Shown: in pieces, positions 45,002-54,838 of the stretch
Numbering within the stretch: position 1 is the first letter of the stretch
Layout: each line of letters starts with the position of its first letter
Origin: Alphaproteobacteria bacterium
GTDB taxonomy: Bacteria > Pseudomonadota > Alphaproteobacteria > Paracaedibacterales > VGCI01
Length of the DNA: 64,000 nucleotides
NCBI GenBank assembly: GCA_016870095.1
Contig: VGCI01000003.1
Location: forward strand, 180,222 to 244,221
Direction: 5' to 3'
Made by a program: the position numbers and the translations under genes
The notes under the pieces: model-generated
Seen by the model: the letters and a program-made list of their open reading frames with translations, nothing else
What the model was told of the DNA's origin: nothing
Database searches by the model: none

Positions 45002-46321
45002 TTAAAAACCTGTGGGGTAAGTTCTTGGTAAGTCTGCTTTTTTCCAACCATGCACTTCGTGAAGGGGGATAAGGGGTGTTGTAACATCAATATGAATAAC
45101 CACATTATACTCGAGAGATAAATAGCTCGTGTAATAGTAGTTGATATACTTATTCTCGCGATAAATAACACCCATGGCCCTTTGTAAGGAATGCTTCGGT
45201 AAGGGGGTTTCTTTGTCTAAGAAAAGAAGGAACTTTGGTAAATTTAACTGATGGAAAATAGATTCATAACTCACCTGGGGGGCTGGTCTTATATTTCTAT
45301 TTTCTGTAAATCCGCCCCATTGAGAGGCTGTTGTTACTTCTCCAGTATAAATAGTGAATCCTACTGTATAACAACTCGTTTGATATTTTTTCTTAATAAG
45401 TTGTCCCAGCGTTGTTCGCTTTTTCTGAAATGTGTTTGGAGAAGCAACATTGGCAACATGCATATTATGGGCCCAAACAACTATCTTGGGTGTAAAGCCA
45501 AGTATATGTTGATAATGCTTGCGCAAATCTTCCAACGTTTCTACCATGTGCTCTTCTCTAAAATTCCAGAGAATCTCCGGTTGTTTTAGCAATAATCTAT
45601 AATAGTTTTCGGCGTTGGAAATCACTTTAGCGTTTTGGTGAATAAACAAAAGTTCTTCATGGTCTAAAATGGGATTTTGTGAATCGTAAAGTCTGCTTTG
45701 TAAAAGTGTGACCAAAAGAGTGAGTAATTCTTCACTACAATTCGGAATTAAGCCTTTATCAGCTGATAGGGCGTAATGCAAAGGATCTTCACTATGGTGA
45801 TATAAGGATTGATAGCGTTTCCGGGCTTCAGCAGCAACATCAGAATTTAATTTATCCAGGTAATCGAGAACAACATGAATTGAAGAATCGAGGCTGTATA
45901 AATCCAGACCATATAAGCCAATTTTAATGGGGTGAATCACGGTGCGATCATTATAAGCCCGCAGCCAAGTAATAAATTCCAGCATAACCTTATTGCACCA
46001 CATCCAACTTGGAAAATGATCAAAGCTGGCAAGTGCTTTGTATTTGCTAACAGCTTTATCTTTATTCTTTATGTAAGTGTTAACCTTGTAGGCAGCTGTC
46101 CAATCGCCCTCAATAGCGATTGCATGAAATCCTTTTTCCTTAATCAAGTGCTGCGTAATCTCAGCGCGCATCTGATAACATTCATTGGTTCCATGAGATG
46201 CAGATCCAAGAAGGACAACTTGCGCATCCTTTATCTTATCAAGGAGGGGGGCATAATCCTGGGGAAGGCCATTAAGGGCGATTATATTTTTAGTAAGAAG
46301 CTTAAGGTTTGTAAGTTTCAT
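45002..46321 (-). CDS. Erythromycin esterase family protein
   Basis: The 439-residue product is full length for the erythromycin esterase-like (EreA/EreB, succinoglycan-biosynthesis-type) family: VVLLGSASHGTNECYQMRAEITQHLI near residue 35, AIEGDWTAAYKVN, VWAHNMHVAN and a late LPRTYPTGF. The motif is usually GEAxHG; here the glutamate is Ser while the histidine thought to be catalytic is kept. Most members in environmental bacteria are not macrolide resistance enzymes, and the altered motif is a further caution. Lies on the minus strand upstream of the dnaJ-like gene, 117 bases apart. Confidence 0.85.
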   Translation of the reverse strand: MKLTNLKLLTKNIIALNGLPQDYAPLLDKIKDAQVVLLGSASHGTNECYQMRAEITQHLIKEKGFHAIAIEGDWTAAYKVNTYIKNKDKAVSKYKALASFDHFPSWMWCNKVMLEFITWLRAYNDRTVIHPIKIGLYGLDLYSLDSSIHVVLDYLDKLNSDVAAEARKRYQSLYHHSEDPLHYALSADKGLIPNCSEELLTLLVTLLQSRLYDSQNPILDHEELLFIHQNAKVISNAENYYRLLLKQPEILWNFREEHMVETLEDLRKHYQHILGFTPKIVVWAHNMHVANVASPNTFQKKRTTLGQLIKKKYQTSCYTVGFTIYTGEVTTASQWGGFTENRNIRPAPQVSYESIFHQLNLPKFLLFLDKETPLPKHSLQRAMGVIYRENKYINYYYTSYLSLEYNVVIHIDVTTPLIPLHEVHGWKKADLPRTYPTGF

Positions 46322-46640
46322 GAAACACTTTTTATAATTTTAGGTTATTCATCACTTTTAAGCACAAAAGTATATTTTTTTATAACAAATTGCTAGATTG
46401 TTTGCATAATTCATAAAATGCAACTCTCTGCAAAGTGTAAAATTTATGATGGATGCATTTGTTTTGGGTTAAAATGGCTGATAAGCTCAATTTTCTTCAT
46501 CTTTTCCTCTGTCAAATTCTTTAGAGTCAGACCTTTTTAAATTTGCACGCAAAAAGATTTTGAAAAAGGGACACGAAACCCATTGCAAAATTTAGTAGAC
46601 TTGGTATTATTTTTTTGACAATACCAGACAATTTGAGTAT
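46322..46640. other. Non-coding gap before tRNA-Gln
   Basis: About 320 bases of AT-rich sequence between two divergent units. Nothing recognisable beyond the promoter regions it must hold. Confidence 0.55.
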
Positions 46641-46715
46641 TGGGGTGTAGCCAAGTGGTAAGGCAGCGGGTTTTGGTCCCGCCATTCCTGGGTTCGAATC
46701 CTAGCACCCCAGCCA
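46641..46715 (+). tRNA. tRNA-Gln (anticodon TTG)
   Basis: Acceptor TGGGGTG with CACCCCA, D-arm TAGCCAAGTGGTAAGGCA, anticodon stem GCGGG/CCCGC with loop TTTTGGT (TTG), T-loop GTTCGAATC and encoded CCA. The T at position 1 is typical for tRNA-Gln. Confidence 0.95.
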
Positions 46716-46735
46716 ATTTATAAAATATAACCCTC

Positions 46736-47335
46736 TTATCCAATCATTTGAATTTGAAATTGATTATCTGCAATGATAGCAATTTGAAGAGTTCCTCCCA
46801 TATTTTTGGCCAGTGTACTTGCAAAGTAGGCCACAATTGTTCCCGCAGTTTGATGAGCAAGGGATGTTTTGCCTGTAAGAGCTAACGCCGCATCTTCCCG
46901 TAGAAGGGCTGTAGGTCCTTCAGCTGTAATACTCAAATTAGCATTAACGGTTAAAGAACCACCGCGGGGCAAACCATCTGCTGCTGTTATTATAGCAGCA
47001 AGGACCAAACGGGCCGGGGGGCCTTGTAGGTTTTCTAAGTTTTGGACTTTCCAAGTTACGGAAATTTTGTTTTCCGGCCAATAATTTTGTAAAGCCTTTT
47101 GAATATCTACGCCCGTTGGCTTATCCACGTTACCTGAGAAACCCGTTAAACAACGAAAAAGCTCTAATTTGGAAATTGTAGATTGGGCACTGTAATGAAT
47201 AAGTTCACGGGTAGAGGGGTCTTGTGGAGCTTGTTCCAACATTTCTAATCCCATGGTAACGGCGCTTGCGGGAGCACTTAAGTCGTGACATATCTTGGCG
47301 CACATCAAATGCATTAGAGTCATATCCGTAGTCAT
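46736..47335 (-). CDS. chpT: Histidine phosphotransferase ChpT
   Basis: ChpT passes phosphate from the kinase CckA to CtrA and CpdR and is found only in Alphaproteobacteria. The 199-residue product has the phospho-accepting His17 in KICHDLSAPASAV, the helical dimer part, and a degenerate ATPase-like domain with LVLAAIITAADGLPRGG. It ends in LQIAIIADNQFQIQMIG. Its presence implies a CckA-CtrA circuit, though ctrA and cckA are not in this window. Confidence 0.9.
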   Translation of the reverse strand: MTTDMTLMHLMCAKICHDLSAPASAVTMGLEMLEQAPQDPSTRELIHYSAQSTISKLELFRCLTGFSGNVDKPTGVDIQKALQNYWPENKISVTWKVQNLENLQGPPARLVLAAIITAADGLPRGGSLTVNANLSITAEGPTALLREDAALALTGKTSLAHQTAGTIVAYFASTLAKNMGGTLQIAIIADNQFQIQMIG

Positions 47336-47533
47336 AGCGAACTCAATTCATAAAAATTTACCGTGGGAACTTAATATTATATTAAAATTAAAACAACTAT
47401 TTTATTTTTGCTATTAATTTCTATTGACCAATTAAATTAGGTATCATATTAGTATGGTATCCAGGCTAAACATATAATGTGTTTTGGCCATTGGGTTTGT
47501 ATAACGTGGTTAAAATATTATTAGGAGTTTATA

Positions 47534-47716
47534 ATGGTTAAGAATTTTGCACTTGCTGCTATCGTTGCTTTGTTTGCTACAACTACTTTTGCTGAAACAA
47601 AAACAGAAACAAAAACAGAAGAGCACAAAGCTACAGTTGTTGAAGAAAAAACAGACGCAACAAAGCCTGCAGCAACTGACGCTGAAGCAGCAAAAAAAGA
47701 CGAAGCAAAGAAATAA
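47534..47716 (+). CDS. Small secreted Lys/Glu/Thr-rich protein
   Basis: A 60-residue product with a signal peptide (MVKNFALAAIVALFATTTFA) and a mature part of only ~40 residues made of Glu, Lys, Thr and Ala with no hydrophobic core, so it is likely disordered. TAGGAG lies 8 bases before the ATG, and a hairpin terminator follows, so the gene is well marked despite its size. Codon and amino acid bias look like a low-complexity periplasmic protein. No function known. Confidence 0.7.
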   Translation: MVKNFALAAIVALFATTTFAETKTETKTEEHKATVVEEKTDATKPAATDAEAAKKDEAKK

Positions 47717-47743
47717 GCTTTATCGCATTTTTTTGTTAGATAC

Positions 47744-47777
47744 AAAAAGCGGTGACTTTAGAGTTGCCGCTTTTTTT
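47744..47777 (+). terminator. Rho-independent terminator after the small secreted gene
   Basis: AAAAAGCGG pairs with CCGCTTTTT (ACAAAAAGCGGTGAC...GTTGCCGCTTTTTTT), followed by T. Lies 28 bases past the stop. Confidence 0.85.
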
Positions 47778-47823
47778 ATTAAGTTCATTTCGGGATTTTT
47801 CCTAAGGTTAGCAGAAGTTCACT

Positions 47824-48144
47824 ATGGATTATGCACACGTCTTCCGAAAGTCAACAAAAGGGCCATCAAATCGAAGGGGGTGGGAACTCTTGGTTCAACT
47901 GACTCCTAAAGCCTCACAATCAAAACTGGGCGAAGTTTGTAGGGATGCCAATGGCCAGAATTATTTAAAAGTTTATGTCACTGCTGCTCCGGAAGACAAT
48001 AAAGCAAACAAAGCTTTATTGAACTTGCTTTCTAAAGAATTTCAGATTCCAAAAACAAATCTTCTCATCCTTTCTGGGCAGACTTATCGCCGTAAAGTTA
48101 TTTGGTTTGGGGGAGATGAGTTGCCCAGTTTAAAAACTCGTTAG
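47824..48144 (+). CDS. DUF167 (YggU) family protein
   Basis: A 106-residue protein of the DUF167 family: LLVQLTPKASQSKLG, YLKVYVTAAPEDNKANKALLNLLSKEF and NLLILSGQTYRRKVIWF. Function is unknown despite wide occurrence. It begins at ATG 47824, about 45 bases after the terminator. Confidence 0.88.
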   Translation: MDYAHVFRKSTKGPSNRRGWELLVQLTPKASQSKLGEVCRDANGQNYLKVYVTAAPEDNKANKALLNLLSKEFQIPKTNLLILSGQTYRRKVIWFGGDELPSLKTR

Positions 48145-48225
48145 ACAGGGTTTCCACAAATAGTCTATTAATATTAAATTTTATTTATTTAATTCCCAGT
48201 AAACATACTCATAACCTATAGCTTT

Positions 48226-49140
48226 TTAAGCTACTTTTTCTTTAGCTTGAGGGGGATTCGCAATTTCTTGAGACTGAATAATGATTTTGCGAACTTTCCA
48301 TTGATTTATAATTAATCCTACAAAGATTAATCCGCAGGATAAATAAGCAAAAGGTGTAAACTGTTCATTTAAAAGAACATGGCCGAAGGAAATCCCAAAG
48401 ATAGGAATCAAAAGAGAATAGGGGACCACTAGGGAAGCGTCATAGGTGCGCAGTAATATTCCCCAAAGTGTTGATCCTATCCATGTTGAGCCAACCGCGG
48501 TAAAAATAAGACAGCTCCAGCCCAACAAAGACATGTGGGAAAGCATTTGGGGTAAGGCCCCGGGTCCTTCATATATAAACGATAATACGTACATTGGAAT
48601 GGGGGGAATAAGGCTTGTCCACACCACAAGGGAAAACATATTCACCTTACCGGCAAGTTTAACCAATATATTGCAAAAGGCCCAGGAAATCGCTGCGCCT
48701 ATAATTAAAAGAAAACTAATTAAGGGACTACTTTCATGCAATGTAATTCCAATAAATGCAATTCCTAAGAAAGCGATGATCATACCAATAATCTGATTGG
48801 TGCGAACATTATCATTTAAGAAAAATGCGGACAAAACTGTCGTGAACAATGCTTGGCTTTGCAGAACGAGAGAGGCAAGACCGGCGGACATACCCATATG
48901 GAGCCCCATAAACATGAATCCAAACTTTATTACGCCAAGGGTTACCCCAATGCCAAAAATTAACATCCAGGAAACGGAAGGTTTCTTAACAAAACAGAGG
49001 ATGGGAAGACAAGAAATACAGAATCGTGCAGCACAATAAAGGAATGGGGGCATTTCTAGCAGTCCCACTTTGACAGCTATAAAGTTAAAACCCCAAAGGG
49101 CTGCGACTAAAATGGCAAATAAGATATGATGAAGTTTCAT
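48226..49140 (-). CDS. EamA family drug/metabolite transporter
   Basis: A 304-residue inner-membrane protein with ten hydrophobic helices in two EamA repeats. It opens ILFAILVAALWGFNFIAVKVGL, and the second half includes GAAISWAFCNILVKLAGKV. The sequence resembles the YdcZ/EamD group that exports amino acids such as cysteine pathway intermediates, but substrate cannot be assigned. Monocistronic. Confidence 0.87.
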   Translation of the reverse strand: MKLHHILFAILVAALWGFNFIAVKVGLLEMPPFLYCAARFCISCLPILCFVKKPSVSWMLIFGIGVTLGVIKFGFMFMGLHMGMSAGLASLVLQSQALFTTVLSAFFLNDNVRTNQIIGMIIAFLGIAFIGITLHESSPLISFLLIIGAAISWAFCNILVKLAGKVNMFSLVVWTSLIPPIPMYVLSFIYEGPGALPQMLSHMSLLGWSCLIFTAVGSTWIGSTLWGILLRTYDASLVVPYSLLIPIFGISFGHVLLNEQFTPFAYLSCGLIFVGLIINQWKVRKIIIQSQEIANPPQAKEKVA

Positions 49141-49331
49141 CTTGATAACTCAAAAGTTCAGAAAAATAATGGTTTAGGCTATATGTAAGAAGCCAAATGA
49201 ATTTTACAACTATACCATTCCTCTTTATTAAATTCAATAATCTGAATTTCTTAAAATCATTTATTACAAAATGGAGCACTTCATGAGATATTCTAGTTTT
49301 TGTATATATAAACTCGATAATTGAGGGAGAG

Positions 49332-51326
49332 CTATAAATCATACAGCTTCTGAAGTTCGGTCAGGGTAACTTCAAAATTTCGTTCTAAATCTTGCACTAA
49401 AATGGGTAAATTCTCAGGTGTTTCTAAGCTAGAACTCATGATCCTTCGAGCGGTTTTTCCGACCAAAAGGATGCCTAAATTTTCAGACATACCGGCAAGA
49501 GTATGCGCGTAATTTTTATAATCGTCAGGTGTGCATTTTTTAAGATGATTCACAAGCACTAAGGCATCTTTTCTATATATATCAAGAAGTCTGAGAACTC
49601 TTTCTTTCCCCAGATCTGTTATCAACGTCTCTAAAGTATTTGAATCCACAATAGCGGGAGTTAAAGGAGCGGTTAACTTTGATAAGGGGTTATGCGAAGA
49701 ATATGTGGCATTATCACTTTGCAAAGTGGGCGCATGCCGATGAGGTAGCAAAGCCATTTCTAAGGAAATTTTTGTAATGGGTTTGGTGAGAACTTGTGTA
49801 ATTCCTTGCTGTAAACAGCTTTCATGCTCACCGATAAAAGTATTTGCCGTTACTGCAATAATAGGAATTGTTCCGTTCGGGAGTTTTCGAAGAGCCTGTG
49901 TTGCTTGAAAACCATCTAAAATGGGCATATTAAGGTCCATTAATACAAGATCAAATTTCTTTGATGGGAAAACATCAATAGCTTCTTGGCCATTATTGGC
50001 AATAGTTACGTCGTCACCCAATAAAGTGAGGAGTCCGTGCATCACTTCTTGATTAACTTTGTTGTCTTCAACAAGGAGAATATTGAGTTTTCGCTGCTTA
50101 GTTGGGATAGGGGACGTATTGGGCATAGAGTGTTCATCTGAAACCGGGATCACTCTTTCTTTAATAGGAATAGTAAACCAGAAAGTACTTCCTTCATTTG
50201 GCAAACTTCTAACACCAATTTCACCCCCCATTAATTGTACCAATTCTTTACAAATTGCCAATCCAAGTCCTGTGCCCCCATAAATTCTATTAATGGATTT
50301 ATTTGCTTGGGTAAAATCTTGGAATAAATTATCTTGAATTTCAGAAGCAATACCAATGCCTGTATCAGTAATTTCAAAATTCAAAGTGCTATTGGTAGGG
50401 GAGTCATTTATAAAGTCTGGGGGAATATTTCTAACTTTGAGGGTTATACTGCCTCGAGAAGTAAATTTTGCAGCGTTTGTTAATAAATTCACCAAGACTT
50501 GCTGAAGGCGGGTAGGGTCCCCCATCATAAATTCAGGAATATCATCATCTAAATATGTAGTAAAAGTAACATTTTTCTTGATGATATTGGGGCGAATGAG
50601 GTCTGAAGCACTTTTTATCACTTGAAGAGGCGAAAAGGGAATATATTCAAATTCAAATTTTCCTGAATTTAATTTTGTAACATCTAAAATATCGTTAACT
50701 AGGGCAAGAAGCATTTCAGTGGAATTTACAATGTTATCCGTAAAGTGACGTTGATCGGGGGTTAAAAGTGTCTCATTCAATAAAGTAGTCATACCGATGA
50801 TGCCACTTAAGGGTGAGCGAAATTCATGACTTAAATTGGAGAGAAACCTCATTCTATTTTGATCAATTTTTTCCTGGTCTAATATAATTGTATATAATTG
50901 ATTATGAATGTACTTTTGAGGAGTATTATTGATGGCCATACCCGTAACACGAATGAGGTTGTTGTCATCATCGCGTAATATTTTAGCCTGGTTTTCAAGC
51001 CAAATATAGTCACCATTCTTACACAAAAATCGAAAATCATCAAAATAGGTGAATTCAATTTTTGAAGAAGACAATTCTTCGAACTTACGTTTAATTTCCG
51101 CCTGATTATCGGGATGAATTTTCTCTAACCACCACCCCAGATTATTGTGTTTGGTTTCTTCTTCCGAATATCCGATTAACTCCCTTAATTTGCGAGAAAT
51201 ATAAACTTCATTCTTAGAAGCATTCCAGTCCCAATGACCATCGGCGCATTCCTCTAAAGCAGCGAAATACCAGGAGTCTTGTGTTCCTTTGCTTTCTTTT
51301 GACAAAAATGACCTTAAATTTAGCAA
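49332..51326 (-). CDS. Cytoplasmic hybrid histidine kinase (PAS-HisKA-HATPase-REC-Hpt)
   Basis: A 664-residue four-part phosphorelay protein without membrane helices. Residues ~15-140 form a PAS domain with a PAC tail (FLCKNGDYIWLENQAKIL). H167 in LSHEFRSPLSG is the kinase phospho-site. An ATP domain follows with NLLTNAAKF, DTGIGI and GTGLGLAI. The receiver has its phospho-aspartate in DLVLMDLNMPILDG, and the Hpt domain carries histidine in YAHTLAGMSENLG. Its start abuts the stop of the cytochrome b561 gene, which suggests that it senses a redox or respiratory signal. It is not KdpD. Target regulator is unknown. Confidence 0.9.
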   Translation of the reverse strand: MLNLRSFLSKESKGTQDSWYFAALEECADGHWDWNASKNEVYISRKLRELIGYSEEETKHNNLGWWLEKIHPDNQAEIKRKFEELSSSKIEFTYFDDFRFLCKNGDYIWLENQAKILRDDDNNLIRVTGMAINNTPQKYIHNQLYTIILDQEKIDQNRMRFLSNLSHEFRSPLSGIIGMTTLLNETLLTPDQRHFTDNIVNSTEMLLALVNDILDVTKLNSGKFEFEYIPFSPLQVIKSASDLIRPNIIKKNVTFTTYLDDDIPEFMMGDPTRLQQVLVNLLTNAAKFTSRGSITLKVRNIPPDFINDSPTNSTLNFEITDTGIGIASEIQDNLFQDFTQANKSINRIYGGTGLGLAICKELVQLMGGEIGVRSLPNEGSTFWFTIPIKERVIPVSDEHSMPNTSPIPTKQRKLNILLVEDNKVNQEVMHGLLTLLGDDVTIANNGQEAIDVFPSKKFDLVLMDLNMPILDGFQATQALRKLPNGTIPIIAVTANTFIGEHESCLQQGITQVLTKPITKISLEMALLPHRHAPTLQSDNATYSSHNPLSKLTAPLTPAIVDSNTLETLITDLGKERVLRLLDIYRKDALVLVNHLKKCTPDDYKNYAHTLAGMSENLGILLVGKTARRIMSSSLETPENLPILVQDLERNFEVTLTELQKLYDL

Positions 51327-51893
51327 TTATTGCCTCCTTGAGGATCCGGCGAACCATGAAGGGAGCATTCTTTGTAAAACGCTATTTTTTAAGACAAAAT
51401 GATGGTACAGCGCGGCAGAAAGATGTAATACAAGAATTCCAATAAATACAAAAGCTCCATATTCATGAATAGTACTTGCGAGCTTGGAAATTTCAGAGTT
51501 TTTTTCCATAAAATTAGGAACTGTAAATAGACCATAAATAGAAATAGGATATCCACCGGCTTCAGAAAGGATATAACCACTAATAGGCATCAAGAATAAC
51601 AAAGAATATAAAACAATAGGACTTAGTTTGCCTATTCGTCGATGCCAAGAGGTTAATTCACGAGGAAGTTCAGGGGAGGGATTGTAGATGCGCCATATAA
51701 GTCGTAAAAAAACCAGTCCTAATATGACAATACCCGTTGATTTGTGCAATCCGTAAATAAAGAATTTTGTCGGTGCAGGCTCCATAGCTGTCATAATAAA
51801 GCCTACAGCTAACATGCCGATGATCATTGGGGCGATAATCCAGTGAAATGTTTTTGCTATCAATCCATAGGAATTGGAAGTGTTTTTGATCAT
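51327..51893 (-). CDS. Cytochrome b561
   Basis: A 188-residue membrane protein with four hydrophobic helices and the haem-ligand histidines of prokaryotic cytochrome b561: KTFHWI in helix 1, YGLHKSTG in helix 2, HEYGAF and LHLSAALYHHF later. Such proteins move electrons from ubiquinol to periplasmic acceptors and can reduce superoxide. It is the first gene of a two-gene unit with the hybrid kinase. Confidence 0.88.
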   Translation of the reverse strand: MIKNTSNSYGLIAKTFHWIIAPMIIGMLAVGFIMTAMEPAPTKFFIYGLHKSTGIVILGLVFLRLIWRIYNPSPELPRELTSWHRRIGKLSPIVLYSLLFLMPISGYILSEAGGYPISIYGLFTVPNFMEKNSEISKLASTIHEYGAFVFIGILVLHLSAALYHHFVLKNSVLQRMLPSWFAGSSRRQ

Positions 51894-52175
51894 GCTGTTC
51901 TCCTGTCATATAATTGCTTTAGACATGTCCTTAATCTCATGTTAATGAACAATAAATTAATAATATGTTAACACGTATTAAGGATTTATATCGTCTTTCT
52001 CTCCGCACTGCATAGCCTTAATATAATTGAATCAAAAGGCAAATTCATTATTTGTAACCTTCTAAAGGAGCCATGTTACCCATGAACGTTTATGTTGCTT
52101 TTCCATTAAAAATCATATAAATCTTGAGTTTAAGGACTATTTTCACCTATATGATTTGTTAAGGAGATCCGTTGA

Positions 52176-52601
52176 ATGGCACGCGTTACCGTTGAAGATT
52201 GTGTTGAAATTGTTTCCAATCGATTTGAACTCGTTCTGTTGGCTGCTCGCAGAGCCAGAGAAATTTCTGCTGGATCAGGCTTAACAGTAGATCGAGACAA
52301 AGATAAAAATCCAGTTGTTGCTTTGCGTGAAATTGCAGAACAAACTATTTCTCTTCCAAGTTTGCATGAAAATTTAATTAAAAGTATGCAGAGGCATGCA
52401 TTTCGAGATGAGACGGAAGATCTTGATAGTGAATTGGAAGAAGCCTTGCAAGCAGATCGTGGCCTTATTGGAGATGGTTTACTTGAAAAGCTTTCCGACA
52501 AAGATGAAGATGAAGAAGATGATATTTTATCAGCCCAAATGGAAGAAGCGGAAGCTGCAAGTCATTTGGATGTTAAAGTTGATACAGAGATTGACATATA
52601 A
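52176..52601 (+). CDS. rpoZ: DNA-directed RNA polymerase omega subunit
   Basis: Omega helps fold the beta' subunit and takes part in (p)ppGpp binding. The 141-residue product begins [34 protein letters not shown], with [11 protein letters not shown], then a long acidic tail (DEDEEDD near residue 110). AAGGAG lies 10 bases before the ATG. It is followed by rsh, a conserved pairing that links the ppGpp target with its synthetase. Confidence 0.94.
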   Translation: MARVTVEDCVEIVSNRFELVLLAARRAREISAGSGLTVDRDKDKNPVVALREIAEQTISLPSLHENLIKSMQRHAFRDETEDLDSELEEALQADRGLIGDGLLEKLSDKDEDEEDDILSAQMEEAEAASHLDVKVDTEIDI

Positions 52602-52690
52602 GCAAAGGGATTTTATCCAGGCGTTAGATCAAGAAGAAATGTAAATTTTGCCGAGGATCTATCGAATTTGAGCCCTTTTTAAGGCATAGC

Positions 52691-54811
52691 ATGATTCGTC
52701 AATTTGAGTTGGTTGAACGCCTAAAAGCCTATGATCCAAATGCAGATGAGGATCTTCTCAATCGCGCTTATGTGTTTTCAATGAAAGCCCATGGATCCCA
52801 AGTAAGATTATCGGGGGATCCGTTCTTTTCTCACCCCTTAGAAGTTGCTTCTTTACTCGTCGACTTGCATTTAGACTGCTATTCTATTGTTACGGCTTTA
52901 CTTCATGACACTGTTGAAGATACCCTAGCAACGCTAGAAGAAATTCAAGAATTATTTGGCCCTGAAATCGCAAACCTTGTCGATGGGGTAACCAAAATAT
53001 CTCTTCTCGAGCTCCAATCTGAAAAAACGCAACAGGCAGAAAATTTTAGAAAGCTTGTGTTGGCTATGTCAACCGACATCCGCGTCCTTCTTGTGAAGCT
53101 TGCTGATCGGCTTCATAACATGCGTACTCTTCATCATATTCCCTCTGCGGAGAAGCGCCAGCGCATTGCGCGTGAGACTATGGATATTTATGTCCCCTTG
53201 TCAGAGCGAATGGGAATGCAAAGCTTTAAGGATGAGTTAGAAAATCTTGCTTTTGCTCAATTGAATCCTGAAGCACGCGAATCCGTGGAAAGTCGGCTGA
53301 AATTCTTGCATGAGACCACAGAAAATCCTGTTGAAAACATTATGCAAGAATTGAAAGAAATTTTAGATTCATCTCATATTGCGGCTCAAGTGACTGGACG
53401 TGAAAAAACTCCTTATTCCATCTGGGTTAAGATGCAAAGTAAGAATATTGCTTTTGAGCAATTATCAGATATTATGGCATTTCGTATTGCTGTTGACTCT
53501 GTTGAGCAGTGCTACCAAGTGTTGGGTGTAATCCACAGAAATTATTCTGTTGTACCTGGGCGATTTAAGGATTTTATTTCTACACCAAAGCCTAATGAAT
53601 ATCAATCCCTTCATACAACAGTTATTGGTCCTTTAAATCACCGAATCGAGGTACAAATTCGTACACATGAGATGCATCGTATTGCGGAGTTTGGTGTTGC
53701 TGCACATTGGCAATATAAACAAGGTGATACCCATGATGGCGGACAATATGATTGGTTACGCACTTTGTTAGAAATTATGGAACACGCTACTGGCCCAGAA
53801 GAGTTTTTAGAGTATACGAAACTGGAGATGTTTCGTGATCAAGTCTTTTGTTTTACGCCTAAGGGTGATCTTATCTCTTTGCCAAGGGGAGCCTCTTCCA
53901 TTGATTTCGCTTATGCTGTTCACTCTGCCGTTGGGGATCATACCGTTAGCGTTAAAATTAATGGACGGCAAATGCCCTTGCGAACCATTTTACAAAATGG
54001 CGATCAAGTTGAAATTATTACGTCAAAAACACAATCCCCCTCTCCGACATGGGAAAGATATGTCGTTACCGGTAAAGCTCGATCTCGTATTCGTCGATTT
54101 ATTCATAGTCAACAAAGAGGACAATTCCTCGAACTCGGACGCTCAATTCTTGAGAAAGGACTTAAGAATGAAAAAAAAGAGATATCAGATAAAAATCTTA
54201 TAGACGCAGTGAAATGCTTGAATTACAACACTATCGAAGATCTTTATATTTCTATAGGAGAAGGCATCCACACAGTTTCTGATATTATAGCTGTTGTATA
54301 TCCAGACGATAAGCCCTCCTCACCAGTGGTCCCGCCTAAGAAAGTAAAAGCAGCGTCGCCATCCAGTACGGCAATTTCAATAAAAGGTTTAATTGAAGGA
54401 ATGACTGTTCATTACGCGGCCTGTTGCCATCCTTTACCTGGCGATGCAATTACTGGCATTGTTACGGAAGGAAAAGGCGTAACAATACATACGCAAGATT
54501 GTGAAGATTTAAGTAAATTCTCAGATACTGAGCGAATTGTGGAAATAGCGTGGGAGGATGATTTAACTCAAAAAAATCGCCATGCCGGTCGATTGAAAAT
54601 AACCTTCTTAAATATACCAGGTAGTTTAGCAAGCGTCAGCACGACAATCAGCACGCAAGGAGCAAATATTTCCAACATTAAGGTTGCGAATCGTACCGTT
54701 GATTTTTGGGATGTTCTTATTGATGTTGAAGTGAAGAATGTGACGCATTTGAAGAGTGTTATTGCTAGCCTACGGGCACTTTCCATTATTAATTCCGTTG
54801 AACGGGTTTAA
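52691..54811 (+). CDS. rsh: Bifunctional (p)ppGpp synthetase/hydrolase
   Basis: The stringent-response enzyme. Its 706 residues hold an HD hydrolase domain (HPLEVASLL, LLHDTVEDT), a synthetase domain (RFKDFISTPKPNEYQSLHTTV), a TGS domain from about residue 385 (VFCFTPKGDLISLPRGAS) and a C-terminal ACT domain (RLKITFLNIPGSLASVSTTI). The HD residues are intact, so it should both make and degrade the alarmone, as expected of a sole alphaproteobacterial Rsh. It follows rpoZ by 89 bases and precedes acpS by 27. Confidence 0.96.
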   Translation: MIRQFELVERLKAYDPNADEDLLNRAYVFSMKAHGSQVRLSGDPFFSHPLEVASLLVDLHLDCYSIVTALLHDTVEDTLATLEEIQELFGPEIANLVDGVTKISLLELQSEKTQQAENFRKLVLAMSTDIRVLLVKLADRLHNMRTLHHIPSAEKRQRIARETMDIYVPLSERMGMQSFKDELENLAFAQLNPEARESVESRLKFLHETTENPVENIMQELKEILDSSHIAAQVTGREKTPYSIWVKMQSKNIAFEQLSDIMAFRIAVDSVEQCYQVLGVIHRNYSVVPGRFKDFISTPKPNEYQSLHTTVIGPLNHRIEVQIRTHEMHRIAEFGVAAHWQYKQGDTHDGGQYDWLRTLLEIMEHATGPEEFLEYTKLEMFRDQVFCFTPKGDLISLPRGASSIDFAYAVHSAVGDHTVSVKINGRQMPLRTILQNGDQVEIITSKTQSPSPTWERYVVTGKARSRIRRFIHSQQRGQFLELGRSILEKGLKNEKKEISDKNLIDAVKCLNYNTIEDLYISIGEGIHTVSDIIAVVYPDDKPSSPVVPPKKVKAASPSSTAISIKGLIEGMTVHYAACCHPLPGDAITGIVTEGKGVTIHTQDCEDLSKFSDTERIVEIAWEDDLTQKNRHAGRLKITFLNIPGSLASVSTTISTQGANISNIKVANRTVDFWDVLIDVEVKNVTHLKSVIASLRALSIINSVERV

Positions 54812-54838
54812 TTTTATAAATATATCAAGAAAGATAAT

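Noticed and set aside
45002..46321. Macrolide resistance gene call
   Set aside because: The family is broad, and the key GEAxHG motif is altered, so a resistance claim is not supported.
46537..46743. Minus-strand frame across tRNA-Gln
   Set aside because: It runs over the tRNA and reflects tRNA bases only.
49332..51326. Hybrid kinase as the KdpD sensor for kdpFABC
   Set aside because: It lacks the KdpD N-terminal domain and the membrane helices and has REC and Hpt domains instead.
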